Positions 50,349 to 58,390 of a stretch of DNA of 64,000 nt are shown here, one piece after another. The DNA is from Chryseobacterium sp. OSA05B. Its GTDB lineage: Bacteria > Bacteroidota > Bacteroidia > Flavobacteriales > Weeksellaceae. The stretch lies in the NCBI RefSeq assembly GCF_019970065.1, contig NZ_JAHXYH010000003.1, positions 62,001 through 126,000 of the forward strand, given 5' to 3'. Numbering within the stretch: position 1 is the stretch's first letter; each line of letters opens with the position of its first letter. The translations under genes and the position numbers were made by a program. The notes beneath the pieces are model-generated. The model was not told the DNA's origin, did not search any database, and was given only the letters and a program-made list of their open reading frames with translations.

Positions 50349-51002
50349 ATGAAAAAAATCTTATTGGCATCAGCGCTTGCTTTTTTTGCAGGCATGAATG
50401 CACAGACTACATTTGGAGTAAAAGCAGGTTATGCATTATCAAAGTTAAATTCTAACGAAGATATTGATGTTCTGGATGGAGTAAACGGAGATTTGAAATC
50501 TAAATCAGGATTTTATGTCGGGGCTTTGGTTGAGCATAAGTTCAATAATAAGTTTGCTTTACAAGGGGAGGTTCAATACGCCAATTTAGGGGGTAAAGTT
50601 GACGTTTCAACATTGGGAATCACGGTTACAGAAAAATTCAATTTCAATAGAATCGTAGTTCCTGTAACGGCCAGATATTATGCCACTCCTGAGTTAGGAT
50701 TGTATGCAGGACCTTTTGTAAGCTTTAGAACAAGTACTAAAGTCAATATAGATGTATCCGGAGGAATTGCCAATCAGGAGGTGTTAAACGCTGGTGAAAG
50801 AGCTTTGGAGAAAAGTTTTGATGATAATCTGAAGTCAACAGAATTCGGTTTGCTTTTTGGAGCTGATTATAATGTATACAAAGGTCTTTTCGTAGATGCA
50901 CGTTATAGTTTCGGACTGACGAACATGATCAAAGATCCTGTAAATGATGAAAAATTGAAAATGAATTTCTTCCAGATCGGATTGGGATACAAATTCAAAT
51001 AA
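50349..51002 (+). CDS. Outer-membrane beta-barrel protein (porin family)
   Basis: 217 residues. Signal peptide KILLASALAFFAGMNAQ. It is a paralogue of the gene at 47845: TTFGVKAGYALSKL, FYVGALVEHKFNNKFALQGE and VQYANLGGK align with it, and both end with a short barrel strand (FFQIGLGYKFK). The pair probably arose by duplication, with two other barrel genes now between them. Function unknown. It is followed by a bidirectional terminator shared with ffh. Confidence 0.85.
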   Translation: MKKILLASALAFFAGMNAQTTFGVKAGYALSKLNSNEDIDVLDGVNGDLKSKSGFYVGALVEHKFNNKFALQGEVQYANLGGKVDVSTLGITVTEKFNFNRIVVPVTARYYATPELGLYAGPFVSFRTSTKVNIDVSGGIANQEVLNAGERALEKSFDDNLKSTEFGLLFGADYNVYKGLFVDARYSFGLTNMIKDPVNDEKLKMNFFQIGLGYKFK

Positions 51003-51013
51003 AATAAAACAAA

Positions 51014-51042
51014 AAACTCTCAGAAATTCTGAGAGTTTTTTT
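51014..51042. terminator. Bidirectional terminator between barrel gene and ffh
   Basis: AACTCTCAGAA / TTCTGAGAGTT with A and T runs on both sides, so it can work for both convergent genes (stops at 51002 and 51069). Confidence 0.93.
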
Positions 51043-51068
51043 ATGTCATGTTGTGACTGTAAATTTTG

Positions 51069-52430
51069 TTATTTGCCCATCATTCCGCCCATTCCAGGCA
51101 TATTTGGCATCTTGCTCATCATCTGCATCATCTGTTTTCCCTGAGGCCCCTGCATCATCTTCATCATTTTCCCCATTTGCTCAAACTGCTTCATCAGTTG
51201 ATTCACATCTTCGATTTTTCTTCCGGCTCCTTTTGCAATTCTCTGTTTTCTCTGAGTATTGATAATAGAAGGTGTTCTTCTCTCGTCAGGAGTCATAGAG
51301 TAAATAATGGCTTCAATGTGCTTGAATGCATCATCACTGATCTCAACATCCTTGATCGCCTTTCCAACCCCTGGAATCATTCCCATAAGGTCTTTCATAT
51401 TACCCATCTTCTTGATCTGGTTGATCTGCTTAAGGAAGTCATCAAAACCAAATTCGTTTTTAGCGATTTTCTTGTGTAGTTTCTTAGCTTCTTCTTCGTC
51501 AAACTGCTCCTGAGCTCTTTCTACCAAGGAAACTACGTCTCCCATTCCTAAGATTCTGTCTGCCATTCTTTCCGGGTAGAAAAGATCTAAAGCTTCCATT
51601 TTCTCACCGGTAGAGATAAATTTGATCGGTTTTTCCACTACAGAACGGATCGTCAAAGCAGCACCCCCTCTTGTATCACCATCTAATTTCGTTAGAACAA
51701 CACCATCAAAGTTCAGCGCATCGTTGAATGCTTTCGCCGTATTTACAGCATCCTGACCTGTCATGGAGTCTACTACGAAAAGGGTTTCCTGAGGTTTGAT
51801 GAAATAATGGACAGATTTGATCTCGTTCATCATCTGCTCGTCAATCGCAAGACGTCCTGCAGTATCCACGATCACTACATCATGACCGTTTGCCTTTGCG
51901 AAAGCAATCGCGTTTTCAGCAATGGTAGAAGGATTGGTAGAACCTTCCTCTGTAAATACCGGAACTCCGATCTGGCCGCCCAATACTTTAAGCTGATCAA
52001 TCGCAGCAGGACGGTAAACGTCACAGGCAACCAACAAAGGCTTCTTGGTTCTTTTTGTTTTTAAATAATGAGCCAGTTTCCCGGAGAAAGTCGTCTTACC
52101 AGAACCCTGAAGACCGGCAATAAGAATTACGGATGGTTTTCCTGAAAGATTGATTCCCTCCTGAGAACCTCCCATCAGATCCACTAATTCGTCATGAACG
52201 ATTTTCGTCATCAGCTGTCCCGGTGTAAGGGAAGTAAGAACGTTTTGCCCTAAAGCTTTATCCTGAACTCTTTTGGTAAGATCTTTTGCGACTTTATAGT
52301 TAACGTCGGCGTCTACCAGCGCTCTACGGATTTCCTTTACGGTTTCCGCCACGTTGATCTCTGTGATTTTTCCGCGTCCGGAAATATTATGTAGAGCCTT
52401 GTCTAATTTATCCTGTAAACTATTAAACAT
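51069..52430 (-). CDS. ffh: Signal recognition particle protein Ffh
   Basis: 453 residues. N domain (1-90), GTPase G domain with P-loop LIAGLQGSGKTTFSGKLAH, VACDVYRPAAIDQL, VIVDTAGRLAIDEQMM and TKLDGDTRGGAAL, then the methionine-rich M domain (KMMKMMQGPQGKQMMQMMS) that binds signal peptides and SRP RNA. It targets ribosomes making inner-membrane proteins to FtsY. A good TTG/TAnnTTTG promoter lies just upstream. No SRP RNA gene is visible nearby. Confidence 0.97.
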   Translation of the reverse strand: MFNSLQDKLDKALHNISGRGKITEINVAETVKEIRRALVDADVNYKVAKDLTKRVQDKALGQNVLTSLTPGQLMTKIVHDELVDLMGGSQEGINLSGKPSVILIAGLQGSGKTTFSGKLAHYLKTKRTKKPLLVACDVYRPAAIDQLKVLGGQIGVPVFTEEGSTNPSTIAENAIAFAKANGHDVVIVDTAGRLAIDEQMMNEIKSVHYFIKPQETLFVVDSMTGQDAVNTAKAFNDALNFDGVVLTKLDGDTRGGAALTIRSVVEKPIKFISTGEKMEALDLFYPERMADRILGMGDVVSLVERAQEQFDEEEAKKLHKKIAKNEFGFDDFLKQINQIKKMGNMKDLMGMIPGVGKAIKDVEISDDAFKHIEAIIYSMTPDERRTPSIINTQRKQRIAKGAGRKIEDVNQLMKQFEQMGKMMKMMQGPQGKQMMQMMSKMPNMPGMGGMMGK

Positions 52431-52453
52431 ATTTATTGTAAATTATAGGTTTG

Positions 52454-52482
52454 CAAAAATAAGGAATTTTTAGCATATGCAA
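52454..52482 (-). promoter_or_regulatory. Promoter of ffh
   Basis: Minus strand: TTG (52482-52480), 18-nt spacer, TATTTTTG (52461-52454); 24 nt before the ffh ATG. Confidence 0.7.
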
Positions 52483-52560
52483 AGTGTTCGGACACGTAAT
52501 ATTATATATATGGAAAAAATGATAAAAATCAAATCGTATGAAAATACGATAGAAAAAGTC

Positions 52561-52568
52561 TATTTTTG
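52561..52568 (+). promoter_or_regulatory. Possible minus-7 element of the AtpI-like gene
   Basis: TATTTTTG fits TAnnTTTG, 52 nt before the ATG at 52620. The sequence GGAGG at 52590-52594 lies between. Confidence 0.45.
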
Positions 52569-52619
52569 CGATCAGTTAAAATAAACCTCGGAGGAACAGA
52601 GGTTGAAAATAAGTTTATA

Positions 52620-52991
52620 ATGAAATTAAATCCTAATATCTTAGTTACGGTATTATTCTTTTTAACATTTCTGATCCACTTTTCCCTTTGGAAATTTGTT
52701 TTTCACTTAGATGAGATTATTATTGTTAAATTTTATCTTTTTTTAAGTGTGATGTTCATGCTGATGATTACAATGATTGTTTTAATCAATAGAGTAGTGC
52801 CGGAATTTTTAGGGCTGTCTGTGATTGGTCTGATCCTTTTAAAATTCGGTTTAATGTACTTAATCAGGAAGAAATTGAACTTTGAAGTGATTCCAGGCTA
52901 TAAATTTCATTTTATTATCCCTTATTTCGTCCTGACCACGCTGCTTACCTACTATGCGATTAAGCTGATTAATCATGACAAAAAACAGTAA
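52620..52991 (+). CDS. Four-helix membrane protein preceding atpB (DUF6168/AtpI-like position)
   Basis: 123 residues from the ATG at 52620 (an in-frame TTG at 52566 falls inside the likely promoter). Four hydrophobic helices: ILVTVLFFLTFLIHFSLWKF, VKFYLFLSVMFMLMITMIVL, FLGLSVIGLILLKFGLMYLI and FHFIIPYFVLTTLLTYYAIK. Its topology, size and position 59 bp before atpB match AtpI-type assembly factors of the F0 c-ring, and flavobacterial genomes often have a DUF6168 gene here. AtpI sequence motifs are not evident, so the functional link is inference. Confidence 0.7.
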   Translation: MKLNPNILVTVLFFLTFLIHFSLWKFVFHLDEIIIVKFYLFLSVMFMLMITMIVLINRVVPEFLGLSVIGLILLKFGLMYLIRKKLNFEVIPGYKFHFIIPYFVLTTLLTYYAIKLINHDKKQ

Positions 52992-53000
52992 AATTATTTA

Positions 53001-53029
53001 TTGAAAATAGAAAAAATATTATATTTTTG
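53001..53029 (+). promoter_or_regulatory. Promoter of atpBEFHAG
   Basis: TTG (53001-53003), 18-nt spacer, TATTTTTG (53022-53029), 21 nt before the atpB ATG at 53051. Confidence 0.7.
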
Positions 53030-53050
53030 CACAACGAAAAAAACCTATCA

Positions 53051-54148
53051 ATGTTTAAGAAATTCGCAGTTTTATTCTACAGTATTTTTGTATTAAACTT
53101 AGTGTCTGCACAGCACGGTGAGGCTGCTGCCGGAACAGCTCCAGCACAAGAGCTTTCAGAAAAAGACAAAACAAGTAAAGAAAACAAAGAGTTCATCGAT
53201 CATCACTTGTTGGATGCTCACGACTTTACATTGATGGTGGATAAAGATGGTCACCACATCGGATTCCCTCTTCCTGTTATTTTTTATGACAACGGTATTC
53301 ACTCTTTCATGAGTAACAAAGAAGGTTTCATGCACGGTGAGCCAACTGAAGTGGACGGTTCTTTCTATACATTACACCACGAGAAAATTTATAAGACAGA
53401 TGCAGCAGGAACTTTAACGCTTGGAGAGGATGGTCATCCTACCAACGAAAAGCCTTTAGATCTTTCTATTACGAAGAGTGTACTTATTCTTTTATTAGTA
53501 TCTGTTTTCATGCTGGTATTATTTGCAGGAATGGCTAAGTCTTATAAGAAATCAGTAGTTCCTACAGGAGCTGCAAGATTCTTAGAGCCGTTAATCATTT
53601 TTGTAAGAGACGAAGTAGCGATCCCTAACATCGGACATAAATACAAAAGATTTATGGGTTACCTGTTAACGGTATTCTTCTTTATCTTATTCCTTAACGT
53701 ATTAGGATTGATGCCTTTCGGAATCAATGTAACAGGTAATATTACCATGACATTCTTCCTTGCGATCCTTACGTATTTAATCACGACATTCTCTGCTAAC
53801 AAAGATTACTGGAAGCACATCTTCTGGATGCCGGGAGTACCTGTGCCGATGAAGCTGATCATGTTACCAATCGAATTGTTAGGAACAATCACTAAGCCTT
53901 TCGCATTGATGATCCGTCTTTTTGCCAACATGACGGCAGGACACATCGTAGTAATGAGTTTGATCGGATTGATCTATGTATTTAAGAACTTCGCAGCTGG
54001 TGTTGCATTCCCGTTCTTAACGTTAGTAATCTATTTATTGGAAGTATTGGTTGCGTTCCTACAGGCTTATATCTTTACCATGTTATCAGCTTTGTTCATC
54101 GGAATGGCAGTACAGGAGCACGAGCACGAACATCATGCTGCTCACTAA
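53051..54148 (+). CDS. atpB: ATP synthase F0 subunit a
   Basis: 365 residues from the ATG at 53051 (TTG at 53027 overlaps the promoter). A signal peptide (KFAVLFYSIFVLNLVSAQ) and a His-rich periplasmic segment of about 120 residues precede the canonical a subunit, which starts near residue 140. The essential Arg is in FALMIRLFANMTAGH, and VAFLQAYIFTMLSALFIGMA is the last helix; a His-rich tail follows. The extended, signal-peptide-bearing a subunit is a known Bacteroidota feature. It provides the proton half-channels next to the c-ring. Confidence 0.95.
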   Translation: MFKKFAVLFYSIFVLNLVSAQHGEAAAGTAPAQELSEKDKTSKENKEFIDHHLLDAHDFTLMVDKDGHHIGFPLPVIFYDNGIHSFMSNKEGFMHGEPTEVDGSFYTLHHEKIYKTDAAGTLTLGEDGHPTNEKPLDLSITKSVLILLLVSVFMLVLFAGMAKSYKKSVVPTGAARFLEPLIIFVRDEVAIPNIGHKYKRFMGYLLTVFFFILFLNVLGLMPFGINVTGNITMTFFLAILTYLITTFSANKDYWKHIFWMPGVPVPMKLIMLPIELLGTITKPFALMIRLFANMTAGHIVVMSLIGLIYVFKNFAAGVAFPFLTLVIYLLEVLVAFLQAYIFTMLSALFIGMAVQEHEHEHHAAH

Positions 54149-54195
54149 TTGAAATTGTAAATTAAAGTAAAACAAATTTTTTAAAATTATATATT

Positions 54196-54390
54196 ATGGA
54201 AATCCCTAAAATTGTAGGTGCTGGTATCGTAGTACTAGGTGTAGGTATCGGTCTTGGTAAAATCGGAGCTGCTGCTCTTGAAGCTATCGCTAGACAACCT
54301 GAGCAATCTGGAAAAATCCAAACAGCTATGCTTATCGCTGCTGCACTTGTTGAAGGTGTTGCGTTTGCTGCTCTATTCGCAGTAAACTAA
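54196..54390 (+). CDS. atpE: ATP synthase F0 subunit c
   Basis: 64 residues, two-helix hairpin. Helix 1 has the GxGxGxG packing motif (GAGIVVLGVGIGLGKIGAAA), the loop is ARQPEQ, and helix 2 carries the ion-binding Glu in AALVEGVAFAALF. No Na+-type signature (Gln in helix 1, Ser after Glu) is seen, so it is most likely proton-driven. Very strong codon bias suggests high expression. A stable hairpin follows the stop. Confidence 0.96.
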   Translation: MEIPKIVGAGIVVLGVGIGLGKIGAAALEAIARQPEQSGKIQTAMLIAAALVEGVAFAALFAVN

Positions 54391-54399
54391 TTAAAATCA

Positions 54400-54436
54400 A
54401 ACCATTACCCGTAACGGTTGGTTACAGGTAATGGTT
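54400..54436 (+). promoter_or_regulatory. Stem-loop between atpE and atpF
   Basis: AACCATTACC (54400-54409) pairs with GGTAATGGTT (54427-54436), and inner GTAAC pairs with GTTAC. No T run follows, so it is not a classical terminator. It could stabilise the upstream atpE mRNA end or partly stop transcription, raising subunit c relative to b. Confidence 0.7.
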
Positions 54437-54476
54437 ATTTAAGAAAAAAAGTAATAATTATTTATACATTTATATA

Positions 54477-54974
54477 ATGGAATTAATTCACCAGTTTTCA
54501 TCAGGATTATTTATTATCCAGTCTGTTATTTTTCTAGCATTATTATTTTTGTTAGGCAAATTTGCCTGGAAACCTATTTTAAAATCGATCAATGACAGAG
54601 AAACTTCTATTGTTGATGCTCTTAATCAGGCTAAATTGGCAAGAAAAGAAATGGAGACTTTAAAAGAGGATAACGAAAGAATTATTCGTGAAGCTAAAAT
54701 CGAAAGAGATGCTATCCTTAAAGAAGCGAGAGAAATTAAAGATAGAATCGTAGGTGAGGCTAAAGATGCGGCTAAAAATGAAGGCGACAAAATGATTGAA
54801 GCAGCTAAGCAGACGATCCAGACTGAGAAAAATGCTGCTATGGCAGACATCAAAACTCAAATCGGTGTTTTATCTGTAAACATCGCTGAATCTATCCTTA
54901 AGCAGAAGTTGGATAACAACGAAGCTCAAAACGAATTAGTTCAAAATTATTTAAACAAATCTAACCTTAACTAA
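54477..54974 (+). CDS. atpF: ATP synthase F0 subunit b
   Basis: 165 residues. One N-terminal membrane helix (GLFIIQSVIFLALLFLLGKF) is followed by a long charged helix that dimerises as the peripheral stalk (KPILKSINDRETSIVDALNQ and onward). The length is normal. It lies 2 bp before atpH. Confidence 0.95.
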   Translation: MELIHQFSSGLFIIQSVIFLALLFLLGKFAWKPILKSINDRETSIVDALNQAKLARKEMETLKEDNERIIREAKIERDAILKEAREIKDRIVGEAKDAAKNEGDKMIEAAKQTIQTEKNAAMADIKTQIGVLSVNIAESILKQKLDNNEAQNELVQNYLNKSNLN

Positions 54975-54976
54975 GA

Positions 54977-55516
54977 ATGCTTACATCTAAAGTAGCTAAA
55001 AGATACGCACAGGGACTGATTGATTTCACCAATGAATCAGGTCAGACAGCTGCTGTATTTTCTGAAATGAAAGATGTAGTGAAGATCATGTCTCAATCTG
55101 TAGATTTGAACAAGTTCTTCCTTACGCCTTACATTGATGCAAAAAAGAAAATAGAGGTAGCAGACCAGATCTTTAAGGATTTTTCAGTTTCTTCGCAGAA
55201 CCTGATCAGATTAGTGATCAAGCACGGACGTGAGAACCAGTTGAAAAATATTGCTCAGGAGTTCATCAATAAGGTAGAAGATATCAACGGAGTACAGAGA
55301 ATTACTCTTACTACAGCGACTCAGCTTTCTAAAGAGAACATTGATCAGATTTTAAGATCTACCAATCTGGTAAAAGCAGATTCAAACTTTGATCTTAATG
55401 TAAACGTGAAGCCTGATATTTTGGGTGGTTACATTTTAAGAGTAGGTGATCAGCAGATCGATGCATCTGTGAAAACCAAATTGAGTCAGATTAAAAAAGA
55501 TTTTCATTTAAATTAA
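54977..55516 (+). CDS. atpH: ATP synthase F1 subunit delta
   Basis: 179 residues. OSCP/delta family: SKVAKRYAQGLIDFTNESGQ at the N-terminus, then the C-terminal conserved INGVQRITLTTATQLSKENI and PDILGGYILRVGDQQIDASV. It joins the b stalk to the top of the F1 alpha3beta3 head. It lies 18 bp before atpA. Confidence 0.95.
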   Translation: MLTSKVAKRYAQGLIDFTNESGQTAAVFSEMKDVVKIMSQSVDLNKFFLTPYIDAKKKIEVADQIFKDFSVSSQNLIRLVIKHGRENQLKNIAQEFINKVEDINGVQRITLTTATQLSKENIDQILRSTNLVKADSNFDLNVNVKPDILGGYILRVGDQQIDASVKTKLSQIKKDFHLN

Positions 55517-55534
55517 GAAAAAAACAACCATATA

Positions 55535-57112
55535 ATGGCAGAAATAAATCCGGCAGAAGTATCTGCGATCTTAAAACAACAGTTGGCCAACTTCGACACT
55601 CAATCTAACGTTGAGGAAGTAGGTACAGTTTTAACCATCGGTGATGGTATTGCTCGTGTATACGGGTTAGAAAATGTACAGTACGGTGAGTTGGTTAAAT
55701 TTGCTAGTGATGTAGAAGGTATTGTACTTAACCTTGAAGAAGACAACGTAGGTGTTGCTTTACTTGGTGAAAGTAAATTAGTGAAAGAAGGAGATACAGT
55801 AAGAAGAACAAACAGAATCTCTTCTATCAAAGTAGGAGAAGGTATGTTAGGTAGAGTAGTAGATACTCTTGGTAATCCTATCGATGGTAAAGGACCTATT
55901 GAAGGAGAACTTTACGAAATGCCATTGGAAAGAAAAGCTCCTGGAGTTATCTTCAGACAGCCGGTAACTGAGCCTTTACAGACAGGTATCGTTGCGATCG
56001 ACTCTATGATCCCTGTAGGAAGAGGTCAGAGAGAGCTTATCATTGGTGACAGACAGACAGGTAAAACTACTGTTGCGATTGATACGATCATCAACCAAAA
56101 AGAATTCTTTGATGCAGGACAGCCTGTATATTGTATATATGTTGCGATCGGTCAGAAAGCTTCTACCGTAGCACAAATCGTTAAAACCCTTTCTGATAAA
56201 GGAGCTTTAGCATATACGGTAATCGTTGCGGCTAACGCATCAGATCCGGTTCCGATGCAGGTATATTCTGCAATGGCTGGAGCATCTATCGGTGAGTTCT
56301 TCAGAGACTCTGGTAGACCTGCATTGATCGTTTATGATGATTTATCCAAACAAGCGGTAGCATACCGTGAGCTTTCTCTACTATTGAGAAGACCACCGGG
56401 ACGTGAAGCTTATCCTGGAGACGTTTTCTATCTTCACTCAAGATTATTGGAAAGAGCTGCAAAAGTAATCGCTGATGATAAAATTGCGAGCCAGATGAAT
56501 GACCTGCCTGAGTCTTTAAGACCAATCGTAAAAGGAGGAGGTTCACTAACGGCACTTCCAATTATTGAAACTCAGGCTGGTGACGTTTCTGCATATATTC
56601 CAACGAACGTAATCTCTATTACAGACGGACAGATCTTCCTAGAGTCTGACTTGTTCAACTCAGGGGTTCGTCCAGCAATCAACGTTGGTATCTCTGTATC
56701 GAGAGTAGGAGGTAACGCTCAGATCAAATCAATGAAAAAAGTGTCTGGTACTCTTAAATTAGACCAGGCTCAATATAAAGAATTGGAAGCGTTCGCTAAG
56801 TTCGGTTCTGATCTTGATGCTTCTACTTTAGCAGTAATTTCTAAAGGAGAAAGAAACGTAGAGCTTCTTAAGCAGCCGGTAAATTCTCCGCTTCCTGTAG
56901 ACAGTCAGGTGGCTATGATTTATGCAGGTACTGAGAACTTAATGAGAAACGTTCCTATTAAAAAAGTAAAAGAATTCCAATTAGAATATATTGAATTCTT
57001 AAGATCTAAGCATCCTGATACAATGGCAGCTATTAAAGCGGGTAAAATCGACAACGATATTACAAACGTTCTTAAGCAGGCGGCTAACGACTTGGCATCT
57101 AAATATAACTAA
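55535..57112 (+). CDS. atpA: ATP synthase F1 subunit alpha
   Basis: 525 residues. P-loop [19 protein letters not shown], the regulatory-subunit wording [15 protein letters not shown], the arginine finger region [20 protein letters not shown], and [20 protein letters not shown], the ATP synthase alpha/beta signature zone. It forms non-catalytic nucleotide sites. The beta and epsilon genes (atpD, atpC) do not follow, as usual for Bacteroidota, where they form a separate locus. Confidence 0.97.
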   Translation: MAEINPAEVSAILKQQLANFDTQSNVEEVGTVLTIGDGIARVYGLENVQYGELVKFASDVEGIVLNLEEDNVGVALLGESKLVKEGDTVRRTNRISSIKVGEGMLGRVVDTLGNPIDGKGPIEGELYEMPLERKAPGVIFRQPVTEPLQTGIVAIDSMIPVGRGQRELIIGDRQTGKTTVAIDTIINQKEFFDAGQPVYCIYVAIGQKASTVAQIVKTLSDKGALAYTVIVAANASDPVPMQVYSAMAGASIGEFFRDSGRPALIVYDDLSKQAVAYRELSLLLRRPPGREAYPGDVFYLHSRLLERAAKVIADDKIASQMNDLPESLRPIVKGGGSLTALPIIETQAGDVSAYIPTNVISITDGQIFLESDLFNSGVRPAINVGISVSRVGGNAQIKSMKKVSGTLKLDQAQYKELEAFAKFGSDLDASTLAVISKGERNVELLKQPVNSPLPVDSQVAMIYAGTENLMRNVPIKKVKEFQLEYIEFLRSKHPDTMAAIKAGKIDNDITNVLKQAANDLASKYN

Positions 57113-57116
57113 AAAA

Positions 57117-57170
57117 TTCAATGTTTAAGGTTTGAAGCTGGCCTTTGAACCTTAAACTTTATACATTGAA
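57117..57170. repeat. Palindromic heptamer-phased spacer between atpA and atpG
   Basis: GTTTAAGGTT (57123-57132) pairs with AACCTTAAAC (57148-57157), and outer TTCAATG (57117-57123) with CATTGAA (57164-57170). The middle reads in 7-mers: AAGGTTT, GAAGCTG, GCCTTTG, AACCTTA, AACTTTA. No T run follows, so a processing or stabilising stem is more likely than a terminator. Confidence 0.7.
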
Positions 57171-57178
57171 AACATAAA

Positions 57179-58048
57179 ATGGCAAACTTAAAAGAAATAC
57201 GAGGAAGAATCAGTTCAATTTCATCTACGATGCAAATCACGCGTGCTATGAAGATGGTTTCCGCTGCGAAACTTAAAAAAGCACAGGATGCAATCGTAAT
57301 GTTAAGACCTTATTCTGAAAAGCTACAGGAGATCATCCAGAATGTAAATTCTAGTTCAGATCCTGATCAGGTTTCTATTTATGCTCAAAAAAGAGAGGTT
57401 AAAAGAGTACTTTTCATTGCTGTAACTTCCAACAGAGGTTTGGCGGGTGCTTTCAACTCTAATGTTGTAAAGGAACTAAACATTCAGTTTCAGAATAAAG
57501 CTCAGTATGAGGTTGAAGTTCTTACAATTGGTAAAAAAGCTTACGATGCTGTAAGAAAGACTCGTGCAGTGTACTCAAATGAAAGCGCCGTTTTTGATAA
57601 TCTGAACTTTGAGGCAGTTTCCAACCTTACTGAAGCAGCAATGAGCAGTTTCAAAGAAGGTAAATTTGACGAAGTTTATGTTATCTACAATAAATTTATT
57701 AATGCTGCTACTCAGGAAGTAACTACAGAAAAAGTTTTGCCTATTTCTATGGCAGAAGCTAATCCTGCAGAGCCTCAGGTAGAAACAGATTATATTTTTG
57801 AGCCGAATAGAGCTGAGATTTTAGATAATTTAATTCCAAAGTCTATTAAAACTCAGGTTTTCAAAGCTGTTTTAGATTCCGTAGCGTCAGAGCACGGGGC
57901 GAGAATGACAGCAATGCATAAAGCAACTGACAACGCGCAGGAGCTTAAGAATGACCTAGTTATTTTCTACAACAAAGCAAGACAGGCTGCTATTACCAAC
58001 GAGATCTTAGAGATCGTTTCCGGAGCAGAAGCTTTAAAAAATTCATAA
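57179..58048 (+). CDS. atpG: ATP synthase F1 subunit gamma
   Basis: 289 residues. The N-terminal coiled coil begins ANLKEIRGRISSISSTMQIT and RAMKMVSAAKLKKAQDAI; the Rossmann-like middle has FIAVTSNRGLAGAFNSNV; the C-terminus carries the gamma signature RMTAMHKATDNAQELKNDL followed by ARQAAITNEILEIVSGAEAL. It is the rotating central shaft. It is the last gene of the operon, with a terminator 24 bp downstream. Confidence 0.97.
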   Translation: MANLKEIRGRISSISSTMQITRAMKMVSAAKLKKAQDAIVMLRPYSEKLQEIIQNVNSSSDPDQVSIYAQKREVKRVLFIAVTSNRGLAGAFNSNVVKELNIQFQNKAQYEVEVLTIGKKAYDAVRKTRAVYSNESAVFDNLNFEAVSNLTEAAMSSFKEGKFDEVYVIYNKFINAATQEVTTEKVLPISMAEANPAEPQVETDYIFEPNRAEILDNLIPKSIKTQVFKAVLDSVASEHGARMTAMHKATDNAQELKNDLVIFYNKARQAAITNEILEIVSGAEALKNS

Positions 58049-58390
58049 AGAATTTATTTCTATATCATACTAAGCATCGACACAGTCGGTGCTTTTTTGT
58101 GATTAAAATTCACGGGATGGAAGTCTGACTTTATTTTTATGGGTTTAAATGTTTTTTTTGAAGAATGAATAAGCCTTTTATTGTTCTTTAGCCTCTAAAA
58201 CCTAAGATATTTCCAAATATATATTCCTTGTTCAAAAAAGATTTTAATTGGTTTTTTAACAGCCTGGAGGCGTCCGTTTTTTCGCTTCTTTCCTCTATCT
58301 TAGAAAATTAGATTCCCAAAATATCTTAACCCCAATGCAGGTTATTTTTATTTTATCTATCTTTGTATCCTAAAAATATACAACTTCTAA
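58049..58390. other. Intergenic region between atpG and the CNNM gene
   Basis: It holds the atpG terminator (58072-58098) and TATCTTTG at 58358-58365, a TAnnTTTG minus-7 candidate 25 nt before the CNNM gene. The middle has a short GCCTGGAGGC palindrome near 58262-58271 in a region with no open frame. No other function seen. Confidence 0.5.
58072..58098 (+). terminator. Terminator of the atp operon
   Basis: AAGCATCGAC / GTCGGTGCTT (one G-T pair) with an ACA loop, followed by T residues. Confidence 0.92.

Noticed and set aside
51066..51479. 137-residue His/Leu-rich frame antisense to ffh
   Set aside because: It mirrors the Met-rich M domain of Ffh and is a composition artefact.
58262..58271. 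GCCTGGAGGC palindrome as a regulator site
   Set aside because: It is too short and isolated to support a claim.
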